Positions 11,634-29,469 of a DNA stretch of 64,000 bases are shown here, piece after piece (within the stretch, counting starts at the first letter, position 1; each line of letters opens with the position of its first letter). This DNA comes from Daucus carota subsp. sativus (taxonomy: Eukaryota; Streptophyta; Magnoliopsida; Apiales; Apiaceae), in assembly GCF_001625215.2 (NCBI RefSeq), contig NC_030384.2, forward strand, positions 40,582,390-40,646,389. Reading direction: 5' to 3'. Under the pieces are notes generated by a model, which did not search any database, was not told where the DNA came from, and was given only the letters and a program-made list of their open reading frames with translations. Both the position numbers and the translations under genes were made by a program.

Positions 11634-11731
11634 CTTACTCTCTCCAGGGTCACGACACTTTTTGCATTTCTGCTATAGAACCCTTATTAATGCTAAAAGG
11701 TTCTGAGAGTTCTTAGGCAAAGGGTTCTAAG
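11051..11731. mobile_element. Palindromic element with 103-base arms, interrupted by a second one
   Basis: Arms 11051-11153 and 11629-11731 are nearly perfect reverse complements; the left begins CTTAGAACCCTTTGCCTAAG and the right ends with its complement. Each arm meets a (TA)n run (11153-11171 and 11599-11628). Between the two runs lies a different palindromic element (11172-11598). The arms differ at only a few positions, so this structure is fairly young. Confidence 0.88.
11172..11598. mobile_element. Inner palindromic element
   Basis: Left arm about 11172-11230 (CTTATATGGAGTTACGTAGC) pairs with right arm about 11540-11598 (GCACTATGTAACTCCATATAAG reversed, with a few mismatches). The middle is very AT-rich. 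It sits exactly inside the TA run of the outer palindrome, as if inserted at its centre. Confidence 0.75.
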
Positions 11732-11839
11732 TTCTTTCTATTTTTATTATAACATTATGAAGTGTAGTAACTTGAAACCTGTTTGCCATTCCCCAACACC
11801 CTGTTAATATTTTGTTTTCTTTCCAAGAATCAGAGACAA

Positions 11840-12060
11840 AATATGCATTCATCTCAAGATGCATATTCAGTATATTCTTTTATGAAAGCATGCATCTCAA
11901 GAATGCGCACCGGTGTGATACGCATTCCCAAGATGCGTATTTCTGGTTTCAAAAAAACAATAGAAAAAAAATTTAACATGTGTGATACGCATTCCCCAGA
12001 TGCGCATCCCGGTTTTAAAAAAAAAAATAAAAAATTAACAACATGTGCATCCCCTCCTGA
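11840..12060. repeat. Two-copy 67-bp repeat with ATGCG palindromes
   Basis: Two units starting at 11913 and 11980 share GTGTGATACGCATTCCC and an AGATGCGYAT word, then GGTTT and an A-tract. Within unit 1, ATACGCAT and ATGCGTAT can form an 8-bp stem. A 150-codon open frame crosses it but its translation is dominated by the repeat and resembles no protein. Confidence 0.6.
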
Positions 12061-12235
12061 GGGTGGGTACACTTATTCAATATGCGTGTTCAAGGGGTTA
12101 AAGGCAACTTCTTATGAATGGGTACTTTGGGAATTGGTTTTCAGAATGGGGTATTTAGGGCCAAGTGGCCAACACATACTCCCAAAATTATATTTGCAAC
12201 TTTCGTATCTATCTTGTAAGAGAATAGCAAACTAG

Positions 12236-12742
12236 ACAATACTCAGTACAGTGTTCCCAATTTAGACGCCCAGAAAATAGCAGAGTAGGGAGACTATGAA
12301 AGTGATTATTAATATTTAGCTGGCTTTTGTAAATTATAACTCAAGATAATCTATACTCATAAATATCATGCATTTGCAGAATAGCAAACTAGACAATAAG
12401 CAGGCAACAATTTTATAACATATCCAGGTAAGAAGCCTATATTGATTATTCAGGAAATTATCGCAAAATCAAAAACCGGAAGTAATATCTCTTCATTCAT
12501 TAGCGCCTTAATGGCAGTTGCTAAAACCGGAATATCTATCTCTTTATTCACTAGCTCATACTATTAAAAAGTTGAGTTACCTTATAATACGCGGATTCCT
12601 TCATGAGCTGCATTCACAATCTTATTTTTTTCTCTGATTTAAAAGAACAGAAATCAATAAAGCCATTTAGTAACATCTTCTGAGATAAATCCAGGAGATA
12701 ATTTGCAAGATTTTATTATAAAGATCAAATAGCTTCATGAAG
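12236..12742. other. Spacer downstream of the JmjC gene
   Basis: No supported gene. The sequence is probably 3' flank or UTR of the demethylase. A strong GTAAGTG donor-like word lies just before the proposed stop codon, so an alternative extra 3' exon in this stretch cannot be excluded. Confidence 0.5.
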
Positions 12743-13933
12743 TCACTTAAAACACTTACCCGCCTTTCCTTTTTTGCCTTTTGGTGCCAAATTTTCTGAG
12801 GCATTAGCATCATCTGGTTTTTTTGTTCCTGATTTAAGTAAAAAGGATATGCAAATCTAGATTAATAAAGACCGTCAGAGAGAACAATCCAGCTTGCAAT
12901 GGCCAGATCAAAAAGGCCAGATGAATTTAATGTAGACGTACCTTCTTTCTCCAGCTTATTTAAATCCTCCACAGCTGCTTGCATCGCATAAAAGGATATT
13001 TTCTTCACCTGAACCAAAAAAATAATATTAATATGATAATTATATAGTATATATACTGTGTCGAAGATGTATGTTAATACAAATATTATAAGCAAACACT
13101 TTATGCATTAATTACACAAATTTTGTAGTACAACATTGGGTGATCCATATAATACGGTAACATACTTCCAGTTTGTCCTCCTTGGCTCTGTGATTTGGCG
13201 GAAGGGTGCGAATTTCCTCTGCTAACCGGATGCATTCATGTACATTCTCCGGCGAAACAAAGTCTAGTGCAACCTTTATACATGACTGCAAGAAGAAATT
13301 ATTAGTGTAGAGTTTAGTCAGTCAACTATTACAGGTAACTTTAAACAGAAAGAACTGCAAAGATGTATCAAGTACGTCTCTGAAGACTCATATCATAGGT
13401 AAACGAAGAAAAGTATGATGCAGTGTGTATGTTTATTTAAGCGGTCTTATTTATGAAAATAAGGAAATTAAGCAAGAAAAAAAAAGCTAAAGAAAACAAT
13501 TATCTGTGGGGTGAAGAAAATATACTGTTAAGTCATACTTTCCTTGAAGATGACTAAGACCGTATGCATCTTCAAAATAGATTAAAACTGTATGCTTATA
13601 ATTAATATAACATGTGTCAATGCAAAATAGTAATCACTCTGATCGAAGAGAAGCATTTTTCTTAAGAATGTACAGCTTAACCTGTAATATTTTTCATCAT
13701 CAGGAACAATCCAGATTAGGTATGGTACTGTGAGCTATCATCCTAACTTAATCGCAAAGGGTACTGTATCTATTCCTAGGATGCTCAAAATCTTTTTGAT
13801 GGGTATATAGGATCACGTATGCGTGCATTTAATTTGCACAGGCCAACTTCAGACTTTACACCTACACGCAATGCGCATGCCTTTGCAAGATAATAAAGAA
13901 ATGAGCGGGGTACTCACCCGCACCGCCCACATA

Positions 13934-13973
<40 letters not shown>

Positions 13974-16900
13974 CATACATAAACACAAATGTGTGTGTAT
14001 TATATATGTCATGTGCCTTATAAGGAAAAAGAAGAAGAACAAAGTCATTCTTGTGGGGCCTGCCCATATTATATGTGTGTGTAGAGTGAGAAAGATAGTT
14101 TATGGTATGTAAACCTTCAACGAATTTGATTATATTATGTTATTGCAATGGGTCTTGAAGAAGAACGGAAATAATATAATATAAAACCAGCAGATTGCCA
14201 ACATCATGGTTATAAGGCTATGGTTTTCCGGTGTCAGAATTATACACTGGGCGGTGTTTTATGGCCCAAAATAGTGAGTGGTATAAATTTGAGTGTTTTG
14301 GTGAATCATACAGTGCTGTGGGATCAAGTTAGTAGCTCAGGGGCAACAAGGGCACCATATCTTTATCCCGGGTTTCAATACCAGCTTTGCTTTTACAACC
14401 TTGCACTCATATCTCTTATCCAGTTATCCCTAATTATATTTTGTAGGAACCTTTTCTATCCTTCTTATGACATACAATTTATATGTAATACTCTGGAATA
14501 CTTCATTGGCAAACACACACACACACACACAACTATGTGATCAGGTAGATGCCTCAACATGTAATTTATTTTTTCTATTTATGCTAGTAAGAAATACTAT
14601 TAATCACAAATTAGCAAAAAAAAAAAAAGGAATACTATTAATCACAATGATTCCTCCCTTGAGATTTCCATTATTTAAAATTAGTAATAAATATTAGTAG
14701 TTAAATCTATTGAGCATTAAAGAAAGGCCCCAACAATTCTGACCACTTTTTAAACTGCAATTATTCAGTTACATATACCTTCAAGGAAAAGAAGAAGCAT
14801 AAGCATTTTTATACATGATAAAGTAATAATAATTTGTTAAAACTAAGTTCATATAGTAGTTTTTTCAAAAACACATACAGCTATATAAAGCTAGAAGCTA
14901 CCTTCAACAGAAGGCAAAACCTTTAATTTGGTAAAAGAAAGACCCAAATGGCAATATATATCTACCTTCAAGTTTCGAACCTGGTGCGGACATCCAGCAG
15001 GTATAAATACTGCATCTCCTTGTTTTTGGACAAATGTCCATGGCTCTACATCTAAACATATCAAACATGAATCGTTGCACGGACAATAGAACATATATGT
15101 GTAGCAGTTAACACCATAAATGCATGTTAAACTAACCATATTCTTGTTTGAGCCTTCGCTTGTGCTCCATGGTTAAGTAAAACGTCTGGTCATGAATAGG
15201 ATGAATTACCTGTAACATCAAACAAAAGTATTTACAGAAGCTCAGATATATCAAAATTAACAAGTTATGAATCATCAGCTTTCTCTTAGAATGAACACAT
15301 ATGGAAGCAAACATGGGATGCATAGCAATACAATACACTGGAGAGGAGTTTCCATGAAAACTATAACGAAATATACAATAACACATACATTTTTGGGAAC
15401 AAAGCCATGTATGACATTTTGAAACAATTCTTAGCAGTTGCTTTAAGTAAATAAACAAAATAGTTGGTACATGGTAAAGAGATGCTGTTACGAAAACATA
15501 CTTCTGATTTCCTTCCTGTTGCCTAACAACTAGCTTACGGGTGTCTCCCTTGTCCCTCCGCTCTAAGGCAATTCAGAATATAAAATACACAACTTGGTAA
15601 CTGTTTTTACAAAGATCTTCAACAAGTACACATAGATCGATTTTCTTTCCTTTGCCACAAACCACATCATTAACTAATATCTACAACATAGATACTGTCC
15701 ATACTTCCTCTAAATAAAGTAGATGGTTTATTAATTAAGTGAATCTGTTTAGAGTCTGGAATATCAATAAAATTTAACTTCTTTATGTATCTTCACATAA
15801 ATAGTGTGTTCCTCATATAAAAAGATTCAAAATTCACCTTAAGTCGCTAATTAGTTTGCTTAAATTCTCTGGTTCAAGATCACCATAAATCACACATCAA
15901 GAATCTTATCATCAAAAAAAGCAAGATAAAGATTTCTGTTGATCAAAGATCTAAACTTCTGGTAATTTACAATAGCACTTGAAAACGGGAAATCTAGGCA
16001 CTGTCTTTACCTGATCTAGAGGCAGGCAGTATACATGTCTGAATTCTTTGAAATACTTCCTTAGATATTCTTCCAGTTTGGAAGAATCTTCCCTTCTAAA
16101 TATGTCCCAGAGTGCACCTCCCTCTGGGTGTTCAATTCCCTCAATTTTGTTATCCAAAATTCCAACACTACTATTCCCTGAATATTCATCCAGTTCACTT
16201 TTCTTGTCACGGACATCTTGACTCACAAGCGTCCGGTTGATAGCTGCATTTCTCTTCATTTGAACATTAGTGATATCAGTAGATCCCTGGCCCAATTTCA
16301 CCTCAGAACTTTGAATTGTCCCATTTGGTGCACCTGTCATTTCATTAAGTTCCTCTTCCTGCTTTTCCATATCAACTGCTATCTGTTCTTCTCCAAAAAG
16401 TTCCCTTTTATCCTGGGAAATGTGCTTTTGTTTAATCTCCTCTATCATGACCTGTTGGGCAGATGTAAACTGTACTTCTTGGACATGGGTAAGCACATTG
16501 ACCTGCACAATCACATATAATGTTCAGCAATCCACAAACCACAAAAAGAAGTGTATATGTATTTATCCCCATAAATTGACACCATCAAGGACACTTCTTT
16601 AATATTCTTTTGTAATGCTTCACGCTCAAAATAAATGCTAATTCAAACAACCCTGCCCTTTACAGCAATGGTATTTTCATAAGATAAACTTACGAATACC
16701 AAAAAACAAGCGTACCGCATCAGACATGTCACAATGAAGCTTCGTCACAGAATCACCACGACCAAGCTCCTCAGCGATTCCATAAGCGATATATGTTTTA
16801 GGCCCCATATCCGGTTTCAAGGACTTTTCCGGCAGCTTGACAGCAAGATTTAGATAGCCGCTCCGGGAATTTGTATATTCTTTAAATGGCAAGCTACTGA

Positions 16901-19653
16901 GGAACTCAGCACCATGACGCGGCAAGTGTTCATCGAATGAACTGGAAGGAGGCCAGTCTTTCAACTTCAAGATAAGAGGCCACCCAGCATCATCAAGCTG
17001 ACCTTCCCGATAACCCTTGAAAAAATGGTGGGCATTAACATCTACCTACACTCCGTAGAGCAAGTTAATAATTAGCAAATCACTGACGCAAGAAAATGCA
17101 AAAAGAACCTTATTCAACCAGATAGAAAGAGAAAATAGGGCACTGAAGAAGAAAATACCAACTGACCTCGCACCAGTCTAAACAATTAATGGCAACAACA
17201 TCCAAAAGCTGTGAATGATTTAAGTTTTTGATCTGACGGAATGCACGCCACATGACCATAGGTTCCCAACTTAAACCACATGTTAACTCGAGCACATTAT
17301 TGACAATAACAGGTTCGCCCTTGAGCCAGTGGTACTGAAAATGACTCAAGTCTTTAGACTCAAGTTCTACAGCAGTTGGACTGTACAAATAATTGTCACT
17401 GCTATCTTTCCGAGATGCCGCTTTCAGTAACTTCGATTTTTCAGTGCCAATTTCAGAAGCTGAATTGAAACAGGGGCACCGCTCTCCAGTAGTTGCTGGA
17501 ACAAGTTGGTATTTCTCTGACAATTTCTCAGCTTCAACCAGCAATGTGGAAACTGAATCTTTATGTAAACACTTCAACTCTAATATCCCTTCCCCGCAAC
17601 CGCCCAAAGTTTTGTGGGGACAAGGGATGTTACCATCTTCATGAGATTTCCACTTCAAAAAATCCTCGCGATTAGTTTCATCTGGTGTGCGCATTGTAGG
17701 CTTTGATTCACCTTCACCATGCATGTATTTGGACCCTGGGTCCACAAATTGAAAATCCAACTCTTCATTAGAGACTTTTAGGCAACCATCACGGAACTCT
17801 CGACAGCAAGTCAGACAAAGATCATAAGCACAACTTGTACAGCTTCTGTGAAAATCAGCAATTGAAGTTTTACAATAGTCGCTGCAACAAATATTCACAA
17901 CATTAATTGCTTGGGAACGCCAAGAATATAGCTTTGTAGTAATATGAGATGACTTCTGTAAGCTTACCAATATATACGTTCTCCCAAACTGCAATTTGCC
18001 TTTTGAACCTTCAAATCTGACAATGATAACCCTGTGCAGACAATTAGCAATTTTAGCATCAATCTTTCCCTCATTTCATATGCTAAATCCAATTTTAGTG
18101 ATTCATACATCATGGTGAAGAAAGTAAAAATGATTGAAAGAAATAAAAGTAACAAGCCTAGCTTGGACCAATAAATAAGGAGAGGAAAAAAGACAAAAAC
18201 AAGATAAACATTTTTATTATGTACGCAGTTCTACCATATTCCTCTGCCAAGATGAATCCACAAACTATAATTATTAAATTCACCCTTTTGTTACGGGAAC
18301 TCTTGCAAAGAAATGATTAAATAATAGATATGGTGCTTTAGAAAAATTCATAATAGTAGCACAGTCGTCATAACAAAATAAATTTGGTCACTGAATAGCT
18401 GGAGCCATGGGAAATACCTTGAATTTTAGCTTCTATGGCCTTCTCCTTCATTTGTTCCTCATTGAATTGTTTCAGGAATGGAAGAAGCATGGGAATAATA
18501 TATTTAGAGTATTCAATTTTTTCTTCTTCAGTGAATTTCAAATTAAATTTTTCCTTGTCCTACACATAAGTTTAAAATACCAACAATGTGAGCTTAGAAT
18601 TAAAGGAGAGCATTGATAGCCATTCAATGATGAGAACCAAAAATACTTACTTTTTTAGGCACTTCTAGCCGCAAACAACTTTTACAGTTACAGTTTACTT
18701 GACAAACAGGGCACATCTTGGCAAAATCATACTCTGTCATCTTTGGGTACCTACATACAGATATACATGTATGACAGTGAGATGAACCTGTCTAACAATG
18801 ATAAACTTGAAATCCATAATAAAATCGCTAGACAAACTGAACATATGATACAATTCCTGCATTTCACGGCCTTAATGCAAGGAGCAAATGTTCAATAAAA
18901 TCACACAAAAAAAATACTAAAATAATATCTCAACAAAGAGAGCTACCAAGTCGTCATGCAGGGAACACAGTAACGCTTCCATATACAATTCTCGCATTTT
19001 ACAGTCCGACCTTTGTCGTTCCTCTGGCACTGATGACACATGTTGGATAGCGGTTCCCCCTTTAAGATAATAACCAAGATTGTATAAGCATAAAGGTAAT
19101 CGAGTTAACAATCACTAATAATATAAAAATAGAAAACAAAGCATACATTTTCGTCCGTCTTTCCACCACCCTTTGCCTTTTTAAGAGCATCAGCACCCTT
19201 GCAAGCTGTACTAGTAGCATCTCCTTCTAAACTAGCTGACTCATCATTACCTCTATCACTTTCCTTCTTTTTCGGACCCCTAGTCATCTTACAATTCTCC
19301 TCATCATTTGTTTTCATTGAACTTTTTCTGCGTCTCTTCTTTGGCTTAACTTCATCTTCCTCCTGGAAATACTTTTCGACAAATTCATCATACTGGTCCT
19401 TAATAACCAGTTTTCTCTGCCTAAGATTTCTCCTCGGCACACTCTCTTCTAAATTCACTTTCTTTTCCTCAACGCTTCTTTTAGTTAACTCCTTCTCCTC
19501 CTGTCCTTTTTCAATAGTCTGGTCACCATCACCATCCCCTTCAATTCTCCCTCCTTTCCCCTCACAATTCTCAACCACCACCTCCTCTCCCTCCATCAAA
19601 TCACCCCCTTTTTCCAATACCCCACCTCCATTCTCTCCTTCCTTGCTCCCCAT
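12743..19653 (-). CDS. JMJ25: JmjC-domain histone H3K9 demethylase, KDM3/JMJ25 type
   Basis: A Fe(II)/2-oxoglutarate lysine demethylase of the nucleus, by family. Exons: 19653-19147, 19059-18947, 18750-18651, 18560-18418, 18031-17968, 17881-17167, 17045-16716, 16502-16011, 15209-15137, 15051-14966, 13285-13166, 13008-12942, 12828-12743; about 964 residues. The N-terminus is acidic/basic low complexity. A Cys-rich RING-like block follows ([34 protein letters not shown]; residues about 175-235), then a second ([25 protein letters not shown]; about 310-345). The JmjC core has KLHCD (Fe ligands H651 and D653) and GCPHQVRN (H868), so it looks catalytically intact. An earlier in-frame ATG lies at 19680. 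Exon 4 as given carries one base too many (A-run 18540-18543): read strictly, the frame stops soon after residue 247, yet every other exon stays in phase. The WRC domain of some relatives is absent. Confidence 0.9.
13937..13969. repeat. (AT)n microsatellite in JmjC gene intron
   Basis: A run of about 16 AT units within the 1.7 kb intron between exons 10 and 11. Confidence 0.9.
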
Positions 19654-21169
19654 CTCTCCCAACAATCCAACACACCTCAATCAAATCCCACCCACAAAAA
19701 AAGATCTTTCAGAATCTAACAAACAAAATCAAAATTCACAACTTACAAAAAGAGGGTATAGTCTTATAACTTCCAAATCATATATGCAAATTCATCAAAC
19801 CAATTGATACAAAAACATATATGTACACCAAACAGAAGCACTTACAAAGCAAGAAACGAAACTTTCAGAAGTCCCAACCTTTCCTTGTACTGTAATAAGA
19901 ACCCTTCCTTCCTTGTATACTGCACTCCGGTGCTAATTCTACTCGGGCTTAAGAATTTTATAATATGTGTTGTACAGACATAAAATCGTGGAACATAAAA
20001 GAGACTACGAAGATTCGAAGCTGGGGAGGCGGACGCTCAAGCAAAATAGAGGGTGCGCCAAGCAAACAAGAGGGTGCGCCAGAACCACTTGGGCCTGGGC
20101 TTAAAAGAATAAATTGTAATAAAATAGATTTTGAAAACCCAAAATAAAATGAAAACCCAAAAGAAAGGTAAAGCCCAAGTAGATTAGCACCTTAAAAATC
20201 AATGGAAAAGCCGTCGGTACTTCAACCGAAATATGGACGCAGTTATATAATCAATCGTGTTTCTTAACTATGACAAAAAAAATTATGTTTTTTAACTCCT
20301 TACAAAAAATTATTATTATTATATTAAAACTGAAAATATTAATAAATTTATTGGTCGGTCGAGTTTTATCGGTCGGTACTATTCTACGGTCTCCTTTATG
20401 TATTTCGTGTATTGATATATCTTTTTATTATCAATTAAGTCAAAATATTTAAAAATTTGATCAGTATGATCAGTTTGAATTTCAATTTAATTTAAAATAT
20501 AAACGCTAAAATTAAAAATGTTATAAATCATTTATGCATGGCACCGGTTATAAGCTAGTAATTCAATAATATCTTAAATACTCATGCCACTCTGCTCTCT
20601 TCCCCTCGGTAGAAATCCAATTTGGTATCTTAAATATTCATAATTTCGTAATAAAAAAATCAAATTTTCTTATATAATTATATATTCAGCGGGATTGGTC
20701 ATTTCATGGCTGGTTTGGTTTGATGTTGTACAGATTATACAGTGGGAGTGGAGGACACATAAATCGACAAAGTTCTGTAATTTGTTTGGTGTTTTGAATG
20801 CAGGTTTTTGCGATGTCAACAATATATAATTTAAGCAATGCTGATAAATTAGGGAATATAAGAAGGTTAGAACTCAGAGCACCGGCAAAATCAAGATTGG
20901 CCGGAGCATCCACCAAGAATATGCATTCATTGTGTTTTCTTTAATATCCTCTTCCAACGAGATTTTAATCAAAGATACTTGAGCTCTTCTTTTGCAGCTA
21001 AGTATTTTGCAACCAAGCTCTCTGAATAACTTCAACTATCAAGTTCCAACTTCTATATTTCACTGGTTTAAAATGTCAACTAATTGCATAACCTTACTTA
21101 TTGGTACTAGTAATTTACATGTATACAATTAATATCAAACGAAAGAAAGCATGTGGTAGCTATACATGC
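19654..21169. other. Intergenic: JmjC 5' flank and DUF1442 3' flank
   Basis: No gene supported. It contains the presumed 5' UTR and promoter of the demethylase (19654 to about 19950). A short direct repeat AGAGGGTGCGCCA occurs twice at about 20048-20081. The rest is AT-rich. Confidence 0.6.
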
Positions 21170-22006
21170 TTAATTCTCATCCACAACATAGAACCTTCTA
21201 GATTTTTTGTTCCCCCACCTACCAGAAGATCCAATTCTTGTCAACTCCATTCCTTCTCCCACAGGCAATGTCACCACAGATTCAACTCCTTTCTTCCCCC
21301 TAACAACTTCACCAAAACTCCTCTCACACACCTTACTATTCACCACCACAACCGACCCTTTCGAGTCCATGTCAATATTCTTGAACAATTTCACATGATC
21401 TTCAAATTTCCCATCTATAACCGCGAAGTCCATCTTCCTGTAGCGCTTGATCAGCTCGCACGGATCTCCCACCACGATTCTCATCACCTTTTTTAAATCG
21501 GCAATGATGTGGTCATAGCTTTCGAGCTGTCTGCATATGATTTTGTCGATGTTTTCGCGGTGAGGGACGATGCAAAACACTCGGCCTCCGGTTTGTTTTG
21601 CAGCGACGGCTAGCGCGATAGTGAGAGAGGAAATGCCTTGGGTGGTCACTTCCACCATGAGCTTGGCTTGGTTTCCGGCTGCTAAGGCGGATATCAATTC
21701 CATGCATTCGGGTTCAATGAGGGGTGGTCTGTTTTCAAGACTGCGCTTCTGGTTCTTAACTTTACACTGCAAATCAACACAAACAAAACAAATTAACTTA
21801 CAAATAATTTCTAACTCCGTTTCGCAACATGCACTTCATTTCAAATAATTAAATTATCAGCTTCGTGACAGTATTTGAATATCCTGGATTTCAAATAATA
21901 TTTAAATCTAACTTTTATAAATGAAAACCCTGAGAATTAACTTAAGACTTACAAGGTGAAGAGTGTTCAAGTAAGCATTGGTCGCATCTTGAGAAGACCA
22001 CTCCAT
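21170..22006 (-). CDS. DUF1442 family protein
   Basis: Two exons, 22006-21953 and 21766-21170, join in phase at a clean GTAAGT/GCAG intron to give about 216 residues. The N-terminus MEWSSQDATNAYLNTLHL, followed by IEPECMELISALAAGNQAKLMVEV, is the usual start of plant DUF1442 proteins. The later stretches GRVFCIVPHREN, VVGDPCELIKRY, MDFAVIDGKFEDH and SVVVVNSKV suit the predicted Rossmann/methyltransferase-like fold. The biochemical role of the family is not established. The C-terminus is basic (GRWGNKKSRRFYVVDEN). The start was chosen because exon 1 matches the family N-terminus and the longer open frame upstream does not. A MITE lies 128 bp upstream of the ATG. Confidence 0.88.
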
Positions 22007-22133
22007 TGACAAGGAATTGATACAAAGAAAGCTGCAAAAATATGTCTTAGAAGGTATATATGAAGTGGAAGATGTTACAGGTTTGTTGCTAGAGGATGTT
22101 GAGATATACACAGACTGCGAAGGATATTTATAT

Positions 22134-22326
22134 CGGTTTTTCTATGGTGTGCCCAAGGGCACACACTAAGCACTAAAACTTATAAATTTGGGAGATTTTG
22201 ATTGGCTTACACTCTTTAATAATGATGGCCCCCCTTGCATTTACAACAACCACACCAATCAAATCCCTCCAATTTTATAAATGTTAGTGCTTAGCATGTG
22301 CCCTTGGGCACACACTAGACAAACCC
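22134..22326. mobile_element. Mutator-type MITE with 9-bp target duplication
   Basis: The 193-bp element has long terminal inverted repeats. The left end has GTGTGCCCAAGGGCACACAC then TAAGCACTAA, and the right end is its reverse complement with few changes. Perfect 9-bp duplications TATTTATAT flank it at 22125-22133 and 22327-22335. The 9-bp duplication and long inverted repeats point to the Mutator superfamily. It lies in the proximal promoter of the DUF1442 gene. Confidence 0.85.
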
Positions 22327-22335
22327 TATTTATAT

Positions 22336-23425
22336 ATAGGGCTTGCTGAGGTTTAGATATGTAGGTAGACAAAGAGGGATGGAGAAAATATATAAATAAT
22401 AAACCTAGAGGAGGTGTGTGTAAAATGACGCATGTGTCCTGTAATAAGTTATGATACGTGGCGGTAAATTTGCATGTAGGTGTGACTCGTGGCGGCCTAG
22501 AAGCGCTTGCATGTGAAACAGTGATGAGATGGTGTTTATTTTTATTTGACAAGGAAATTTATGGAGATGTTTGTTTTTATGTAAGCTTTTTTGGTATGCG
22601 GTCCACGAGGAAAGGGACAGCTACTGCTCCTGCTACTCTGCCCCGATATTTAGTTTACATCAAATTTAAGTTGATATGCTGCACATGAACTGAGAGATTT
22701 AGAAATGATACTTGCATATAGGAGTAGTCTTTTCGGTGGATATTATTTATAAAATATAAATATACATTGATTTATTAATTTTTTTTTTAAATATCTGTTA
22801 TAATTGTACAGAGTAATAATGAAAAAGCAGAATTCATAATCAAAATATTACTGTATAAAATTGAGAAAGTGATGATAGTTAAAAGATTAATGTTATAGTA
22901 ATTACGGTGTCTAAAACAAAAAAAAAATTCAAAATTTACATTTATTCCAACATAAAAGGTCACATGCTCCTTTTAAAAAATTTTACATTCACTATTTTTA
23001 ATACAAAATTGTAATATTTTTAAACTAAAAACTATATATGAAATTTCTTCTAATGTAGTCATGTAATTATTCATCATATTTTTCAAATATATATGAAGAA
23101 TCTTGTAATTAAATATTTAACGTGTCTAAATAAGGACGGAGGGATTGGTATTCTTTCGGTATATAATTCTGCATTTGTTTAACAATGAACGCTCACCCAT
23201 TCTGTTCTTTGAATTTTTAAACATAGAATAGACCAGAGCAGCATCACCATTGATACATATACCAATGTCCTATCAGCACCACAAGCTGCAACAGAAGGTT
23301 CTACCCTCTCTTTTTTTCCCCGAGAGTACAGAAGGTTCTACTTTTAATTAAGCCCAGAAAAATGTTTTATAAAATATCACTGTGTAGTCGTTGCCGGTTT
23401 CTCGGAAGTAATAGATTAGTCCATC
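22336..23425. other. Intergenic spacer
   Basis: AT-rich spacer between the DUF1442 promoter and the 3' end of the seryl-tRNA synthetase gene. It has a single Stowaway-like end (GGACGGAGGGA near 23134) without a partner, and no gene. Confidence 0.6.
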
Positions 23426-28577
<5,152 letters not shown>

Positions 28578-29469
28578 TTGTACTCTGCATTCAAAACACA
28601 TGCATATTACACATTTTCACAATACCAACAACTTATAGCAACTAACATTTTGAGCAAATAAAAATGGAAAAGCTCGGTCAGACATTTCATCAAACAAGTA
28701 CTGTGCCTTCACAAAGACAAGACCAATTTAACACAAATAAAATGAAAGAAGCTAAAGCAGATATGAAAATGTAAGAACTTGACCTGGAACTATACATACA
28801 TATGTGTGTTGTGTGTATATATAGTAGTTTCAACTGAAAATGTGTGTTTACTATGTGCTCTGCGCCTGAGGTGTGACTTGAATAGATATCGAATTAGGAT
28901 GACATTGATAACAGGAAATATCAATTAACTATTGGGCTCGGATGGGCCGGGCTTCCTTTAACTTTGTAGTTCAGTACTGCACAAAAATTGATAGTTTCAA
29001 CTTGCAACATATTCTACGTTTTTCTTGGGAGATTGCAAATTTCTCATTTTTGATTTCATCGATTACAAAAACGTATTTTTATCGGACAAGCCTTTTAATT
29101 ACTGTTGTGCAAATAAATTACAAAAAATATCTATTGCTATAATATATATGAAAATAAATATAAATAAGTCAATAAATAATTGATAGACAAATATTAAATA
29201 AATAAATAAATATCAATCTTAGTAGTATATAAATATAAATATTTTCGATAATAACAAGATTATGTTTAACGGTATATGTGTGCGGACGTTAGATATCACG
29301 AAAAATCTAAGCGAACCCAACCACCTATTAACCGCCTCATTTATACCTCTTCACACTCTGCCCTATATTCATATTCTTTTCTTGCTAGCATGCTCTATTC
29401 TTGTCCACGTTTATAAGCCTAGTTAATCTCTCTCTCTCTCTACCCCCTAATTTCACAACTATACAAATC
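28578..29469. promoter_or_regulatory. Shared divergent intergenic region
   Basis: Some 890 bp separate the start codons of the seryl-tRNA synthetase (minus) and the membrane protein (plus), so both promoters must lie here. A CT-rich (TCTCTC) tract at about 29427-29442 precedes the plus-strand ATG, as often in plant 5' UTRs. No clear TATA box was assigned. Confidence 0.45.

Noticed and set aside
11783..12235. A 150-residue plus-strand open frame
   Set aside because: It crosses the 67-bp repeat and A-tracts, has no protein-like conservation and no supporting signals.
19199..19807. A 202-residue plus-strand open frame
   Set aside because: It is the antisense of demethylase exon 1; its Ser/Pro/Phe-rich composition reflects the Lys/Glu-rich real protein on the other strand.
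21101..21496. A 131-residue plus-strand open frame
   Set aside because: Antisense shadow of DUF1442 exon 2.
23120..23160. Stowaway-like end GGACGGAGGGA
   Set aside because: No inverted partner with TA duplication found nearby, so a MITE cannot be claimed.
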